From Rhopalosiphum padi (Eukaryota > Arthropoda > Insecta > Hemiptera > Aphididae): 64,000 nt of DNA. Both the position numbers and the translations under genes were made by a program. The stretch covers positions 72,270,152 through 72,334,151 of the forward strand of contig NC_083597.1 in assembly GCF_020882245.1 (NCBI RefSeq), given 5' to 3'. Each line of letters opens with the position of its first letter. Position 1 is the first letter of the stretch. A model generated the notes under the pieces. It made no database searches. It saw nothing but the letters and a program-made list of their open reading frames with translations, and had not been told where the DNA came from. Shown here in pieces: positions 24,701 through 38,606 of this stretch.

Positions 24701-25907
24701 GAATCGAGATCTCGGTCGTCTTTATATACTCTGTCAGTCGACAGATAAAAGTGGGGCCGTAGCGTGGCGTGATGTCGATAGTATTATTTTTATTTTGTTA
24801 TACAGCGTTGTTGTGAAACGATATATTTTATCACACCATATCGAATATTGATAAAAGTTTATCGTGGACGAAAGTGGTGTATTAAACAACAATTATAATA
24901 ATTTTGTTAAAAGCGTAAACATAAATCATATACAACATATTTTTTTTTACGAGAAATACACTCAAAAAGTATTGACATTTTTGGACATTTTTGTTACCTA
25001 TTTTTAAAATCAATTTTTAATGAATTATTAATTGGATCTAACTTTCAAGTATTGATTTAAGTTTAGACAAACGAAATAGTTGACTAAAATTATTTTGCTT
25101 AGCACTCCTATACCACTCAAATATGTTATAAATAATTATAACTTTAATAATTAACTACTTTTTTGGGTTTAATTGTTATGTATAAAAAATAAGCGGAAAT
25201 CAATAATATTTTATATTTTTAATCCACAATATTAGATAATAAAAAGTATACAGGCTAATATTAAAATAAATAAAAAGTGAAATTCTTAGAAAACTTTAAC
25301 GATTTGTAAGTTTTTTTTTCATAAACGTTGTTTTGTAATAAATTAAAATTTTACCTTTAAAATAATAACTTTTCTCGAGAAATCCGATGTTACCTCTAAA
25401 GGAATCATGTAACTTTTATAAGATAATATAGTATTGTGTAGTAAATTAAGTGAATTATTGTTTTTTAACATATATTATTGTAATGAATTTAACAAATGTT
25501 AAAGTTTATACATATATATATATATTTATCAGTTGAAAACTGTTTTAATATCTTTAACAATTCAAACAATCGCTTATTATATTATTAATAAAATATCATA
25601 TTATTAAATACTTAAATAAATAATTCAAAACTTAAAATGTCTATAATACATAAAAGTTTTAATTTAGATTGGGATAATTATACTCAATTATAATATATTA
25701 TGATATATTATGTCAAATATTTTTGACTGTTATTTAGCACATCATTTCAGATTATGAGGAATTTTCGCTCTATTCTATTTAAATAATATCAATTTATAGT
25801 ATTATTACTCACTTGGTTATAAATTATTATAATATAATTTATAACTTATAAAGCTTAAAAATTAAACACAAGATTTTACAATAAGTTTTTTTTTATATCA
25901 ATATAAA

Positions 25908-26720
25908 TGTTAAGGTGTATGACCGCAGTAAGCGAATGTTGACAGTCACCGGTGTATGTAGACATTTACCAAAAATCGTAGTGAATGTTGACAAATGGTC
26001 TTAACGCGTTCTTACACCGGTGATTGTTCAAATTTACAATTAATGTTGGCAAATGTTTACCAGTGACCACACATGAAGCACGATGTAAATCACTATACTT
26101 AAAGGTATTTTCTTATTGTTTTATAGAATTAAGACGTTATTATCCAGTCACAAATGCTTTGGAGACGTTTTAACGTTAGTATAATGTTATGGCATGATTG
26201 GCATGAGATAATCCGAATGATATTAAGGATAAACTAATCGTTCAGTTGAAACTAAAACTATTCATTATGTAAAGAACGAAGAACTACTCAAAGTTCATAT
26301 AAAAACATATGATCAACGAATTGCGGAACCAATTTAAAAATATATTGTAAAAAATTATAATTCAAACAAATATAACTGTATAAGAATGGGGAATACTCTG
26401 TAACAGTAAATGCCTCGATAGTTAACCGTGTTGTAATAAATAGGTATAACTTAAAAAATTAATACTACTTAATCTATAAGTTAAAAAATTAATTTGTTAA
26501 ACTACGAGTATATTTATTTTTACCTATATATTTGATTATATATGTTGTCAAGCATGTCAATATTTAGTAAATATTTATTGCGTTTATCAACAAACACTGG
26601 TAAAAGTCTACATTCTAAGATATTTGTAAAAATTGATAACATTCACTAAAATGATCGGTAAATGTCAACATACACCGGTGACTGTCAACATTCACTGCCA
26701 TGCGGTCATACATCTTAACA
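25908..26720. mobile_element. 813-bp non-autonomous DNA transposon, absent from block B
   Basis: Ends are TGTTAAGGTGTATGACCGCA and, reverse-complemented, TGTTAAGATGTATGACCGCA; similarity continues inward through GTTGACAGTCACCGGTGTATG. TAAA flanks both sides (25904-25907 and 26721-26724), while block B has a single TAAA at 46383-46386 with no element. CACCGGTG palindromes recur near both ends. No transposase ORF. Confidence 0.88.
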
Positions 26721-27059
26721 TAAACATTTCAAAAATACATTTTTGGCATTGTTAATATTTTGGTTTGATATCTTGAATAAAATCTAAAATAATTATATTA
26801 ATTAATATAAAACCATTTTGCATGACCGTTATAAATGTATAATACTCTTGCTAATAAAAATATTAAACTATTGTATATCGATATGATTATTATACGTAAC
26901 TTTAATTTTATGGCTGGTATAAAATATTTTGAAAATGTTATCATAAATAGACAACGCTATTATAAAAATTTGGTGAAAATTACAATTAGTTACAATGATT
27001 CGATTTTGAGTTACAGCAAATTAAAAAATCGGTTTTATTAAAAACTGGTTATGCGTAAA

Positions 27060-27310
27060 AATGCACGTTTTTCCTTTACTTTTTTAGGATTTTTACTGAC
27101 GTTTTTGAAAACTAGTGGACAATTTTTACTTTTGACCCCCCCCCCCCAAGGAACAACTAGATTCATTTTCCTTTTCAGAGAGGGGCTAAAGTCCTAAACC
27201 AAAGGACTATTGCTACTCTAAAACGTGATGACAGACACAAAAAAAAAATAACATGCATCATTGTAAAACTAATACATTAATCACTCCGTTCAGAATCTCA
27301 AATCAAATGT
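27060..27310. repeat. Fragment of the 6.9-7.5 kb dispersed transposon
   Basis: Sequence from AACTAGATTCATTTTCCTTT to the end ATCACTCCGTTCAGAAT matches the right half of the element at 6880-7495. It includes the C-run and an A-run. It is also present in block B at 46800-46970. Confidence 0.55.
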
Positions 27311-27607
27311 TGATAAAGATTTACTAAGATGTCTTAATCTTAAAAATTTCATGTTTTGTAATTATTTCGACTTTTTAACTAAAAAAATTACTGGGTGGAT
27401 AAAAGATTTACATATTTACACACCAACTTAATTAGTAAAATAGTAATATTTAAAATCATAATATGATGGGTAGGTACACAAATAGCTTTTGAGCGGCTTA
27501 TCAGCCATAAACCAACTACGAGCGCTTGGGACAATCACGCCACTAGACGTTGCTCTATATTGACCAAAAGCCGACAGAGTATATAAGGAAGAGCTATTGC
27601 TTATTTG

Positions 27608-28768
27608 AGGCATAACGCAATTTTTGTGCAAATCTAATCTTCAGTGAGTATATTATAATACAATCTATCTAATAATAATATTTGTTTTAATTCATTTAAA
27701 TCGTTTATATTTTATATATTTTTTCTATACTTTTAGCTTTCACTTCATTCCACTAAAACAAATCCAAATCCAAAAATGGGTGCTGAAAAAGTAACAATGA
27801 ACATCGTTGTCGTCGGACAAGTCCAATCTGCCAAGGCCATCAAATCGGTCGCCAAAGCCACACCAGCCACCAGCCAATTGATGGTGAGTTATTGAGTTTA
27901 AATTATATTATATAAGATATTATTTACTTTAAAATATTAATTGATATTTAGGTGTTCTTTTTTTTCAATTCGCCTTGTTAATTTGTTTTTAACAATATTC
28001 ATTTTCTACACATTTTCGTTTTGAAAATGCACTTTGATTGATATATTAATTCAATTGTAAATATGATTGATAAATCAATTAATTATTGTCTCGTATATTT
28101 CATAAAAATGTAGTAACCACTCAATATAACTACTGCAACTCAAATATAAGTATACATCATATTTTTTTTATTATACATTTTTAACAATATACTATAATTT
28201 AATAACAATATTTTTTTTTTAAATAGTATCTTGTTACATTACTTGTCAAATTATACATTGATTACAGATAGCACATAACTATAGATAGGTATCATAACTT
28301 TTGTAAACATAATAAATAAACAATTTATATAATCTTCCGATTTAATTCTCAGTAATTTTAAGAACACATTTTGTAAAGTAAGTTTTAAAAAGTAATAATA
28401 TTTTAATTATATGGTTGGAAAATAATTGTCATTTTATTGTTTCGATAATCTTTATAATCTAATATTGTGATGATTTTTAAAAAATGTCTTTTTCTTTTTT
28501 TGAGGTGATAAAAACCTATAATGATTTCATTAAAATAACAATGCAACTAATTATTTAAATTTAATTAGGCCTTTATTTTATTTATTTTACATAAGTATAT
28601 TGTATTAATGGATATTTTTTGTTTTGTTCTAGAACTGTTAATTCATTATGTCGACATCAATCTCAAATTCAAAAATGCCATAGCCCAAACTTTACATATT
28701 TTTATAATTTAATGATAATTAAAATAATATGTGTTGACATTGCAAAATAAATCAGTCTTTTCCGTCAA
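27608..28768 (+). ncRNA. Ya: Ya copy 5 (class I): three-exon transcript with 38-aa ORF
   Basis: Exons 27608-27643, 27737-27883 and 28633 to about 28768. The ORF is 27776-27883 joined to 28633-28641. The TATA box is the variant TATATAAG (27580-27587); the start is TTTGAGG, diverged from TTCAGG, at the same 28-bp spacing. ATCACGCCA is at about 27534-27542. AATAAA is at 28746-28751. The peptide is the consensus, with a synonymous ACA at Thr-29 shared with copies 3 and 9. Confidence 0.7.
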
Positions 28769-28769
28769 T

Positions 28770-30590
28770 TAACTGATTTTTTTATTTATTCCTGCTATTT
28801 TACGTTCATAAAATAGTTTATAAATCTAGGTTGTAATTTTAATAAAATCACAGAGATAAAGTAGAGTGCACTATATTTTATACTTTTTCTAATATTGGTA
28901 GGTACATTTTTAAATTTTTCGATAAACTACAATTACCATATTATTTAAGACTATGCTATTTAAACATTTTTAATACAATTATGGTTTTGGAAGAAAAATT
29001 TTAAAATATGCAACATGAAATTGTTTCTGGTTTCTAAGATAAGTGCTGATAACCTACATTATTTGATTTGTGTAATAATTTTTTTAAAAGTTTTATACGT
29101 TTTTATTTTTTAGATTTTAGATATTTTTTACCTTATATTTATAGATTTCTAGTCGCAGTACATTATTCTGTAATTCAATGAATTTTTATCCTACATTGTG
29201 ATAAATTTATTTAATGCTTGCTATTAATAGAATTGCAGCATAATCCAACACAATTTTGGTTGAACATTTTTTCTTATAAAATAAAAGATACAGTGAGATG
29301 TTCTTAAATACACCAATTAAAGAAAATTAAAGGATTGTTACTTCTAATTTTTTTCGATAAAATAATGTCCTTATAACATGATAACAATTGTTAAATTTAT
29401 TTTTTGTGATAAACAAATTGATATGTTTGTATTTTCTAAATGTAATTATTACGAAGAATTTTTGAATATTTTTGATTATAAAATATAATAATTTGAGAAA
29501 TTACTACATTAAATAAAATAGTTTAACTATTCATATTGAATGCTTTAAAATTGAATGCATTCTTATTCATACGAGTATACGTGTCATATGTATTTTTATA
29601 ATAATTGTATAATTGAATAAAATATAATATTACAAGTAAACATTCTAAGTATTTAAAATATTCTTAACACACGAATTTTCGATCATACGAGAAACTTCAA
29701 AGTGGCTGTATGCAATAATTTGTATATTAAAATAATTAATTGAAAAATTTAAATGATCTTGATAAATTGTATTATTAACAAAAAGATTGTTAAAAATAAA
29801 ACAATATCGTTTATTTAAATTTTATGCATATTACGATAGATTAATATTTAAATTCGTTTAAAACTGAATGACATAATACAATGTCAATATCATAATATCA
29901 TAAGTCAAAAAATCAATATTATTCAAATACAATATTATTATTATTATTATTTTTTGATAATGATGCTTGGAAAAATAAATATTGAGATAGTAGGTATATA
30001 TCGTGAATTTATTTTCAACATTGTTTAATGAAATCTGGAAAACATAATCTAAAAATATAGATCAGCCATTATGATCCTTCAATATTATTTCAATATTTTT
30101 TTTATACAAAAAATTCTTTAACAAGTTGTTAAGTAATAATTTTTTAAGAAAGAATACTATTTAGTATAAATGTTTGATTATGATTCGCGATTATAGTTGA
30201 AAACCTTTGTAATACACTGTCAAAATCTTATTAGGTACTTAATATTTTTTACAAATAACATCTATTTAATTTATGAAAATGCATTTTAAAATTGTCAAAA
30301 ATATTATTTATATTATATATGCATTAAATGATTAATTATCATGTCAAGTATAATAGGAGTAATGCATATAAAGCATATAAATAAATTACCAACAATATTT
30401 GTTTTTCACTCCAATAACTTTTTGTAATTCAATTAAAATAATGTAAATCTATTGTATCTATTGTTTGTAAATACGATTAAATAATAGTTTTAACTCAGTT
30501 GAATTCATTGACATTGTCACATAACTACTAAAAAACTAATCATTACAATTTAACATTGTACTCAATTTGTAAATAAAACAAACATACAAT
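28770..30590. other. Ya-5 3' flank and Gr-5 5' flank, no gene
   Basis: The first 800 bp end block A. From about 29607 the sequence matches 49818 onward below block B, and from about 30260 it is receptor upstream sequence (ATCATGTCAAGTATAATAGG). No supported gene. Confidence 0.5.
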
Positions 30591-30593
30591 ATT

Positions 30594-32894
30594 ATGAGTG
30601 TGAAATCAGTATTAAGTAATTTTAACAGTTGTTTTTTGTTATGCGGTATTGGTAGTATAAACTACAACCAGGGTAGTCTTAAAGCAACGGCGATGCTTTA
30701 TGTCTGGAGATATTTTATAATTTGTATTAGCTTTGTAGTAATATACGACGTCAACAAATGGGTAATGATTGTGTTTAAATTTATTTAAATAATTTTGGAA
30801 TTTTATATAAATATTATATATATTTTATATATATTATATAAAGTCAAATCATGATTAACCTTATAAACGTACATGATCCCATTTAGCATTATTGTAGCAA
30901 TATTGAATGGTTCGAACAAAACAGAATGGTATAATGTGCACGTTATGAACTTTTATTTTATAGGTAACATATGAGGATTCAGAAATGATGGAAATAACGT
31001 CAATTATAATGCTCGGCTGTTACGAATTAACATTGATTGGAAAATGTATATCTATTATTTGTCGAATATTTTTTGATAAGCAACTATTTATGATATTAAC
31101 TAAACTTGAAAAGATTCACTACAAGTTGGTACAACTTAAAATGGTCAGACCAATAAAAATAAAAATAAATTGGTATATCATAATTGGATTTAATTTATAT
31201 ATCCTAACATATAATATACATTTGATATATTGGCTTATTTACAACTATGATAAAATAAATACACTGTGCTCATTAAGACGTTTGGTAAATATAATTATCA
31301 TATAAGAACTCTTTAGTACAAATACTATAGATATTTAAGAGTGTATTATTAGTTGTTTCTATCCCGTTATATTGTTGTATAATTGATTAATTATAAGCTA
31401 ATCAAACAATAAATTATTATAAATAACATGTAAATTTAAACTTTATATTATGAGATTCATGTAGACCTTAATTCGCATTTTTATTTATCATGTTCGATGA
31501 ATTATCATATTTTACAAACGATGTAGATGAAGTCGATTTTGTGCTTTTACCGTAAATATTGGAGTGAGTTCACCATTAGCATACTTAAAACAATAAAAAA
31601 TATATATGTATATACAACCTACATCCTTTCCGATTTATATTGTTTTTAATCGTATTAAAAATACTTCCTATTTAAATAATGAATATGAATTAAAATATAT
31701 AATAAATATTTGGCACTATTAACAACACAGATTGTCTTCTTGTTTGATCATAGATTGACGCACACTTATAGTTAAGTAAATTATACACAATGTTTTCTGT
31801 TAAATCAAAATACGTTTATATTTTCAGGATAATATGGTTAAGACAATTTTTTTAACCTTGTCATAAAAAAAGTTATATTTTTAGGTTCAATGGTTAATCG
31901 TAAATGTATGCGAGTGTGTTTCATTTTGTGAATACGTACTACTAATATTGTCTATTAAGTGGTTAGTGAACAAGATAAACGATCAAATCTTGGAAAGATA
32001 TTCAACAATAAGCACACTCAGAGATTTGTATTTGGAAGTTATAGAATGCTTAGACGATATAAATGGATCAATATATGGTTTGTCGGGCATGGTTGGCCTT
32101 ATAGGGGCAAATATGGTTCAAATTATTGGCATACTGTACCGTAATATAATTTTCATGGAAAATTATATTAATGATGATTTTTTTGCATATGCCTTTATAA
32201 TATTATCATCAAAAATATTCAATGTTACACTTTTATACGTGATTGGACATATCACGGAAATAGAGGTTTTTAAATATTATATTATTAAAATTATATATGT
32301 TGAATTTCTAATATTTTAAATTTCAACTTTGATACTCCTATGTAATTGTATACATAGTATAGTGTTTATGCATACAAATAAAAAATAAATATAATGTTTT
32401 TACGCACATAATATCACGTATTATTTTAACCTAAAATTGTATTATATAATATCTTGTAAGAACATTTTTGATAATAGTTAAAAAATAACAGTTAACAATT
32501 GATTTTACATTCGATTGCAATTTAAAGGTTCCATATTGTGATTGACTTGAGCGTTCAGCTTAATTTACATTATTTTTTGGTTTTTAGATTAATCGGATGA
32601 GTCTTGTATTACATCAACGGTCCACGATAGAAAGAAATCCTAGAATAAAACGGCAGGTATGATTAATGTATTTACTACATTCGCTATAATTGATACGTTA
32701 TAAATCGTGACTCCAACGGAATAATGATTTTTATTTATATCAAGATCAAGTTTTTTATGCTACGAAGATTGCATGAACACTATCGTTTTGAGCTGTATGG
32801 AATATGTCAAATTAATTTAAGGCAATTACTTATTTTATCAAACAAAGTATGTGCTTACTTAATTATTCAAATTCTATTCAAATTGAATAAATAA
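30594..32894 (+). pseudogene. Gr-5: nearly complete receptor, exon 3 splice defect
   Basis: Phase-0 exons 30594-30761, 30964-31284, 31885-32265, 32588-32656 and 32745-32894 (TAA) are all open. Exon 3 starts at 31331 (IFKSVLLVVSIPLY) but I find no in-frame donor before TAA at about 31388; relative to Gr-8 the 3' part seems deleted. If exon 3 can still be spliced or is skipped, a receptor of about 360-380 aa is possible. The C-terminus is CAYLIIQILFK. It follows block A as Gr-9 follows block B, but these two differ far more than the blocks do. Treated as a pseudogene with doubt. Confidence 0.6.
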
Positions 32895-34520
32895 GTTATC
32901 TAATCAATGAATATAAATATATAATATATATTATCTAAAATTATTTAGATATGATTTTATTCAGTTATCAGTCATTGTATTCTCTGTATATTATAACAAT
33001 ATTTAGAAAAAATCTGGTAAAATCAGGTTTTCGTTCTACTTAATAGTAAGTGTGAATGTAGCTTGTTATTTTGAAATTAAGTCTAATGGATGTATTAAAA
33101 TTAATATAAAATGTAATAAAATCAGATATACATCCTTTATTTCTATAAATATGTATAATATATCTTATTAATTATTATTGTTTATAACTAAAAATGCACT
33201 TATTACCTTCTTATTGCGATTGTAAAATTCCTTTAAATTAGCTTAAATATTTTTAAATAATGACAAAATATGTAGTTAAATATAAACTACAAATGTGCAT
33301 ACGTGAAAACGTTAAGACAAATACATATATTTATATATACATAATAAGATAATAATTATTATGATTGAATTCATAGCGATATCATGCTTGGTTACACCTT
33401 TTACATTGAACCTTGGTCTTCTATGGTAACAACTGTTTTGAACAAATCATATTATTGAAAATTGATTTGTTGAGAGTATCAGAGTTATAATATAAATTTA
33501 AAACTGTATATGTAACTTTTAACAAACTATATTTCAATGATACGAATTTTTGTTTTAGTAGCTAATGCTACTCATGGGCCCCCATACAAACATGTTAAGT
33601 GGGGCCAATTATCTACTAAATAATAAAATAAAATGCACGAATATCTATGTTATAAAATTGTTTTGTATAAAATGATCTAGAAACATTTTATATTTAAAGA
33701 AAATATGTTAAAATTCTACAATATTATAATTTTAATCGATTCGCATATTTTGTTAAAAAATATTTGTATTCATTCTAAACTTAGTAAGATATAATGACAA
33801 TATATGTTTCAAGAAAAAAAAATATTACTAATATAATTTAAAAATGAATCTCATGTCCAAAGTATAAATCTGAATAAAATTAATAATAAGTATAATCATT
33901 ATTTTAATAATGATTCTTAAAACAAAAAAACGGTAATAGAGATAATATGTACCTATATCTCAAAGTTTTTTTTCTTCATTATCTAACAAAATTTTAATAT
34001 AAGAATATAGCTTATCTATTATGATCCTATAATATTATTATTCCAATATATATTTGGTATATGTAAAAGACTTTGACAAGTGATGAATGTTGTCCAAGAA
34101 TGAATATTATGTACTATGTAGTATGAATGTATAATAAATATCTGACTGTGACTTAGGTATTGTAGTTTAAGTCCTTTATATTGAACTGTTAATATTTAGG
34201 TAAGATACCTTGAGTGAAATCTAAAATTATTATATTAATTACTAAAAAAACATTTTGCATGACTGTTATAATAATCTTCCTACACTAAAATATTAAAATA
34301 TCAACCGTCTGAAATAATTAAACAAAAGTATAATACATAGGTAACTTGGATTTTTTATCCAAATATTCATGATTATAATATACTTACATAATAACCTGAT
34401 ACAAAACCCATAATAAGTATTTTTAATAGCTTATTTAATACTTATTAGTAATAAAAACTATAGAACAATAATTTAATCATCGGAAAAGGTAAAGATTAAA
34501 AATAAGTACAAACAGTAATG
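32895..34520. repeat. Receptor 3' flank and Ya class II 3'-flank repeat, no gene
   Basis: The first 200 bp are receptor 3' flank. 33110-34530 duplicates 22225-23660, including the GCTACTCATGGGCCCC patch at about 33570. No gene. Confidence 0.6.
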
Positions 34521-34521
34521 T

Positions 34522-35707
34522 ATTTCGGAAAAGACTGATTTATTTTATGGTGTCAATACTGATATGAATTACATATTATTGTATTGTTTAGGCTATGGCA
34601 TTTTTGAGTGTGTAATTAATTGAATACATGAATTAACAGTTCTGAAACAAAAAAAAAAAAAACAAATATCAATTAAAATATAAATTTCCATATTAAAAAT
34701 CATTTGTCATAAATTATACCATATTGTTATATAACAATACATAAAATAATATGTGATTATAATATTATAATATTGCTATTTATGAATTAGTATTCAAGCA
34801 TTTTAAACAATAACTATATATACTTTTTTTTAAATTACTAAAAACTGCTCAGATACATTTAAAATCATAGCATAATAAAGTGGGGAAAATTGTATTTATA
34901 TAAACATTTGAATTTAAATTATATAATCAAAAATCGTTAACCTAATTAGCTTTAACATAATATTTTGTAAACAAAAATATGCATCTATTAACGAAATACT
35001 AAACAAAAATAAGCAATCAGCTTTTATATTTAATTTCACATTTTCAAAAACTAATTTTTATTAACTACAACCACTACAAAACAAAATATACAAATACATG
35101 AAATTTTGATTCCCATTATATATAATGGAGTTTTTCTTGCTAATGTTAAAATGGTAAAAAAAAGACATTTTAAAAATCAAAAATCAATGTTACTAAACAT
35201 TCATGTGGTATATATAATATAGCGTTATATACAGCGTATATTTTATAGCGTTTATAAAACTAACGCTAATAAACATGAATTAATCTTTATTAAAATAGTC
35301 AGTTTTAAAACCTACGTTGTATACGTTTTTATAATTATTAATAGATATATAGTATATTGAGATCGTGAAAAATATTGATTTTATTTTGAAAATATCGGCT
35401 GACTTACTATAACATAATTTAAATAAGACATTAGACAATTATTTGTACTCACCATCAATTGGCTGGTGGCTGGGGTGGCTTTGGCGATCGATTTGATGGC
35501 CTTGGCAGATTGGACTTGTCCGACGACAACGATGTTCATGGTTACTTTTTCAGCGCCCATTTTTGATTTGTTGTTTGGTTTTTGAGGATTAAAGTGAAAA
35601 CTGCAAATAGAAATACAATTGTTATTAATTCGATATCAAAATAAAACTATTACTTTCGTTTCGTACTTACCAAAGAATAAATTCGCACAAAAAGATGTGT
35701 TATGCCG
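34522..35707 (-). ncRNA. Ya: Ya copy 6 (class II): three-exon transcript with 38-aa ORF
   Basis: Minus strand: exon 1 about 35707-35671, exon 2 35600-35453, exon 3 from 34641. The ORF is 35560-35453 joined to 34641-34633. TATATAAA is at 35735-35728 and AATAAA at 34544-34539. Residue 25 is Ile, as in copies 2 and 7. Exon 1 donor GTAAGT. Confidence 0.7.
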
Positions 35708-35709
35708 GA

Positions 35710-36870
35710 ATCGAGATCTCGGATGCCTTTATATACTGTGTCAGTCGACAGATAAAAGTGGGGCCGTAGCGTGGCGTGATGTCGATAGTATTATTTTTAT
35801 TTTGTTATATAGCGGTGTTGTGAAACGATATATTTTATCACACCATATCGAATATTGATAAAAGTTTATCGTTGACGACAGCAGTGTATTACAAAATAAT
35901 AATAATTATAATTTCGTAAAAAGTATAAAATATAAATCATATACACGATATTTTTTTTTAATGAAAAACACACTCGAAAGTATTAACGTCATGGACATTT
36001 TTGTTATCTATTTTTAAAATCGAATTTTTAATGAGTTATAAATTAATTTTAACTTTCTAAGTATTATTTTAAGTTTAGACAAACAAAATAGTTGACCAAA
36101 ATTAAATAATAAAATATAAAATAATATAAATACTAATATAAAACTTGAAATTTTAATACAATATCTCACAGAATATATTTAATGCACTAATGCACATGCA
36201 CTAAACTAATATATTTAAAATTCAAAGGTATATAATTTGTTTTTATATTCATTTGATTTTAAAATTTTCAAAAGTATTAAGCATATAATATGATATTTGT
36301 GTATGTACTTAAATGTTTTCATAACAATATTTATTTAAGTGAATATATTATAAAATCAATCGGACATTTTTATTGTGTGATGAATTAATTTTTAGATATT
36401 ATTGTAAACTTATAATTAATATAAATTTTTTTTTATTATTATTGTTAACCATATTGTTATTATTTCATTATCGTTTAATAATAATACAATTGAAATAAAT
36501 ATTATTGAGTAAATTGAACACATACAATTTTTTTAAAGGTCAAACATACTTAAGTGTGAGACTAAATAAAATCAATGTACATTAATATTATTACAACTAA
36601 CATTTAATATATCACACTTATAAAGAAACAAACACTCATCAATATTTTAATAAATGTATTATGCATATTCTTATACCGTAATAGCTTTATTTTGACACAC
36701 CAATTACACACCTTCAATATGACCAAGCTACACTCACACTTACTATCAAGTTGACCAAAACCTGGTTTTATAATATTTCTAAACATATATTTTCTTAATA
36801 TTGCTATAATATATAGAGAATACAATGACTGGTAACTAACTAAATTATACCTATTATATATTTATATTCA
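35710..36870. other. Class II upstream flank, then inverted receptor 3' flank
   Basis: 35710-36120 matches other class II upstream regions. 36550-36870 is the reverse complement of the Gr-1 3' flank (4380-4740). Between them I see only AT-rich sequence. The 73-codon frame on the minus strand here falls in the flank repeat and is not supported. Confidence 0.5.
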
Positions 36871-36874
36871 TTGA

Positions 36875-38606
36875 TTATTTATTCAATTTTAATAGAATTT
36901 GAATAAATAAGTAAGCGCAAACTTTGTTTGATAAAATAAGTAGTTGTCTTAAATTAATCTGACATATTCCATACAACTCAAAATGATAGTGCTCGTGAAA
37001 TCTTCGAAGTATAAACAATTTGATCTTGATAAAAGAATTAAATTTATAAATTATTGTTCTGTATTAATCATGCATTTAAGACATAATCTAAATCTAATCT
37101 GGCGAATATATTAAATTAATCATACCTGGCGTTTAATTCTAGGGTTTCTTTCTATTACGGACCGTTGATGTAACACAAGACTCATTTGATTTATCTAAAA
37201 ACCAAAAAAATAAAGAATTAAAATAAGATGAACACATAATTAATTAATTTATTATCGATTTGTATGAATAAATATTGTATGAAAATATATTTAATACATT
37301 TAATATTATTAAGATAATTGCACTTCAATAATACAAATTATATAGTTTTAATAATATAGTTTAATAACCTCTTTTCCCGTGATATTTTCAATCTCGTATA
37401 ATAGTATAACATTGACTATTTTTATTGATAATTCTATTAAAACAAGTACAAAATAATCATCATTAACATTTCCTTCAGGAAAAAGTATACTACGGTACAG
37501 TATGCCAATAATTTGAACAACATTTGCACACGACAAGACCAACTATGCTCGATAAACCGTATATAGATCTATTGATATAATTTAAGCATTCTATAACTTT
37601 TAAATACAAATCTCTGAGTGTACTTATTGTTGAATATCTTTCTAAGATTTGAGGATCTTCGTCAAAGAGAGTTTTCGTAATAAAGAGGGTTTAACAAAGA
37701 CAAAATTATTGTTAGATATTAGGTCGATAATAAAATTAATATATTTGATATCGATAATAATGGTATTATTACGATATTAAAGTAAATAATGAAAGAATAT
37801 AATCGTTCTTGGACATTTTGGCAATTTTGCCAATTATTTTTATAATTTATAATACTCAACAGGTAAATTGTGTTATGAAACAATAAACATAAATTATTTT
37901 TTCGTTATTGAGAGTGACTATACGTTATAGAGAATGAATCTGAACAGAATGGGTTATAAAGCAAACCAACCAATAGTTTTATGTTATATAGAGTTTTTCG
38001 CTGTAAAGAGTTTCGTTATAAAGAGTTTTCACTGTATTAGTTATTGGATCATGGTTTTCCATCATTCTGTTAAGACTTCACCTGTTACCTGTATATTGGT
38101 TTGAAAAAAACAGAATTTTTGTATTTTTATAGTCTAGTTTTGGTGACAACGGGGGTGGTAAAAATGACGATAAATTGCATTTTGATTAGTTATTATCAAG
38201 CATGATCTATTTATTTTGGTATAATATTTACTTAATGTTTAACTTATTATTTATATAATAAAAGAAAAAAAATGATAATACATAAGATATTATACAATTT
38301 TGTTTTGTGCGAGCTATTCGATAGTGTTATGTTAGTGCTAAACGGAATCGACTGCATATATAATATTAATTATGATTCTATTATATTTAATTGTATTTCT
38401 AATATTATTTCAATAAAATTAAATATACCAATTACCCATTTGTTGACATCATATATTACTACAAAGCTAATACAAATTATGAAATATCGCAAGACATAAA
38501 ACAACACCGTTGTCTTAAAATTTCCCTGGTTGTAGTTTATACTACCAATACCGCATACCAAAAAAAAACACCTGTTAAATTTATTTAATACTGATCTCAC
38601 AGTCAT
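36875..38606 (-). pseudogene. Gr-6: receptor pseudogene with transposon replacing exons 2-3
   Basis: Minus strand: exon 1 38606-38436 is open (57 codons, one extra in a run of nine A). Exons 2, 3 and the start of exon 4 are missing. Exon 4 resumes at about 37651 (ILERYSTISTLRDLY), then is frameshifted by one extra base near 37530 (CTTGTCGTGTGCAAAT against CTTATCGGGGCAAAT). Exon 5 is at about 37199-37131 and exon 6 at 37024-36875, both open, ending in the CAYLFIQIL type motif. The missing part is occupied by a pogo-like element. Confidence 0.75.
37655..38038. mobile_element. Possible pogo/Tigger-like element remnant in Gr-6
   Basis: The right end, reverse-complemented, reads CAGTGAAAACTCTTTATAAC preceded by TA, as in pogo-type ends. 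The left side has related but disordered pieces (GTTTTCGTAATAAAGAGG) and joins receptor exon 4 abruptly at about 37653. No transposase ORF. Probably a deleted or rearranged copy. Confidence 0.45.

Larger units (their letters stand above)
24850..27560. other. Spacer between divergent Ya-4 and Ya-5, no gene
   Basis: It contains the class II upstream flank (to about 25100), AT-rich sequence, the 813-bp transposon, then a degenerate transposon-derived stretch from about 26750 to 27310 with a C-homopolymer at about 27138-27148. Weak ORFs here are carried identically in block B and look like transposon debris. Confidence 0.5.
23677..29566 (+). repeat. Segmental duplication, block A
   Basis: Near-identical to block B (44161-49133) and holds the divergent Ya-4/Ya-5 pair. 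Main differences: an 813-bp transposon only in A (25908-26720) and about 100 bp at 28465-28555 missing in B. The match stops sharply at GAATGCATTCTTAT (about 29566). Introns and spacers match as well as exons, so the copy is recent or recently homogenised. Confidence 0.85.

Noticed and set aside
24612..24851. 79-codon plus-strand frame repeated at 35619, 45093 and 54107, with a strikingly conserved translation
   Set aside because: It lies antisense over exon 1, TATA box and upstream region of class II Ya copies. Its conservation is that of the promoter, and frames shift between copies at indels.
25508..25522. Short TA microsatellite, and a TAG trinucleotide run at 6731-6745
   Set aside because: Ordinary simple repeats in an AT-rich genome.
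26835..27041. 68-codon frame with identical translation in blocks A and B (also 46497-46703)
   Set aside because: Identity follows from the recent block duplication. The sequence runs into transposon-derived DNA and has no copy outside the blocks.
27138..27148. C-homopolymer in both duplicated blocks, considered as a regulatory tract
   Set aside because: It sits inside transposon-derived sequence; the related element at 7300-7340 lacks the run, so it is probably slippage.
27428..27631. 62-67-codon minus-strand frames at 4971, 27428, 40474 and 47089
   Set aside because: They are antisense to class I Ya promoters and exon 1; there is no independent promoter or splice support.
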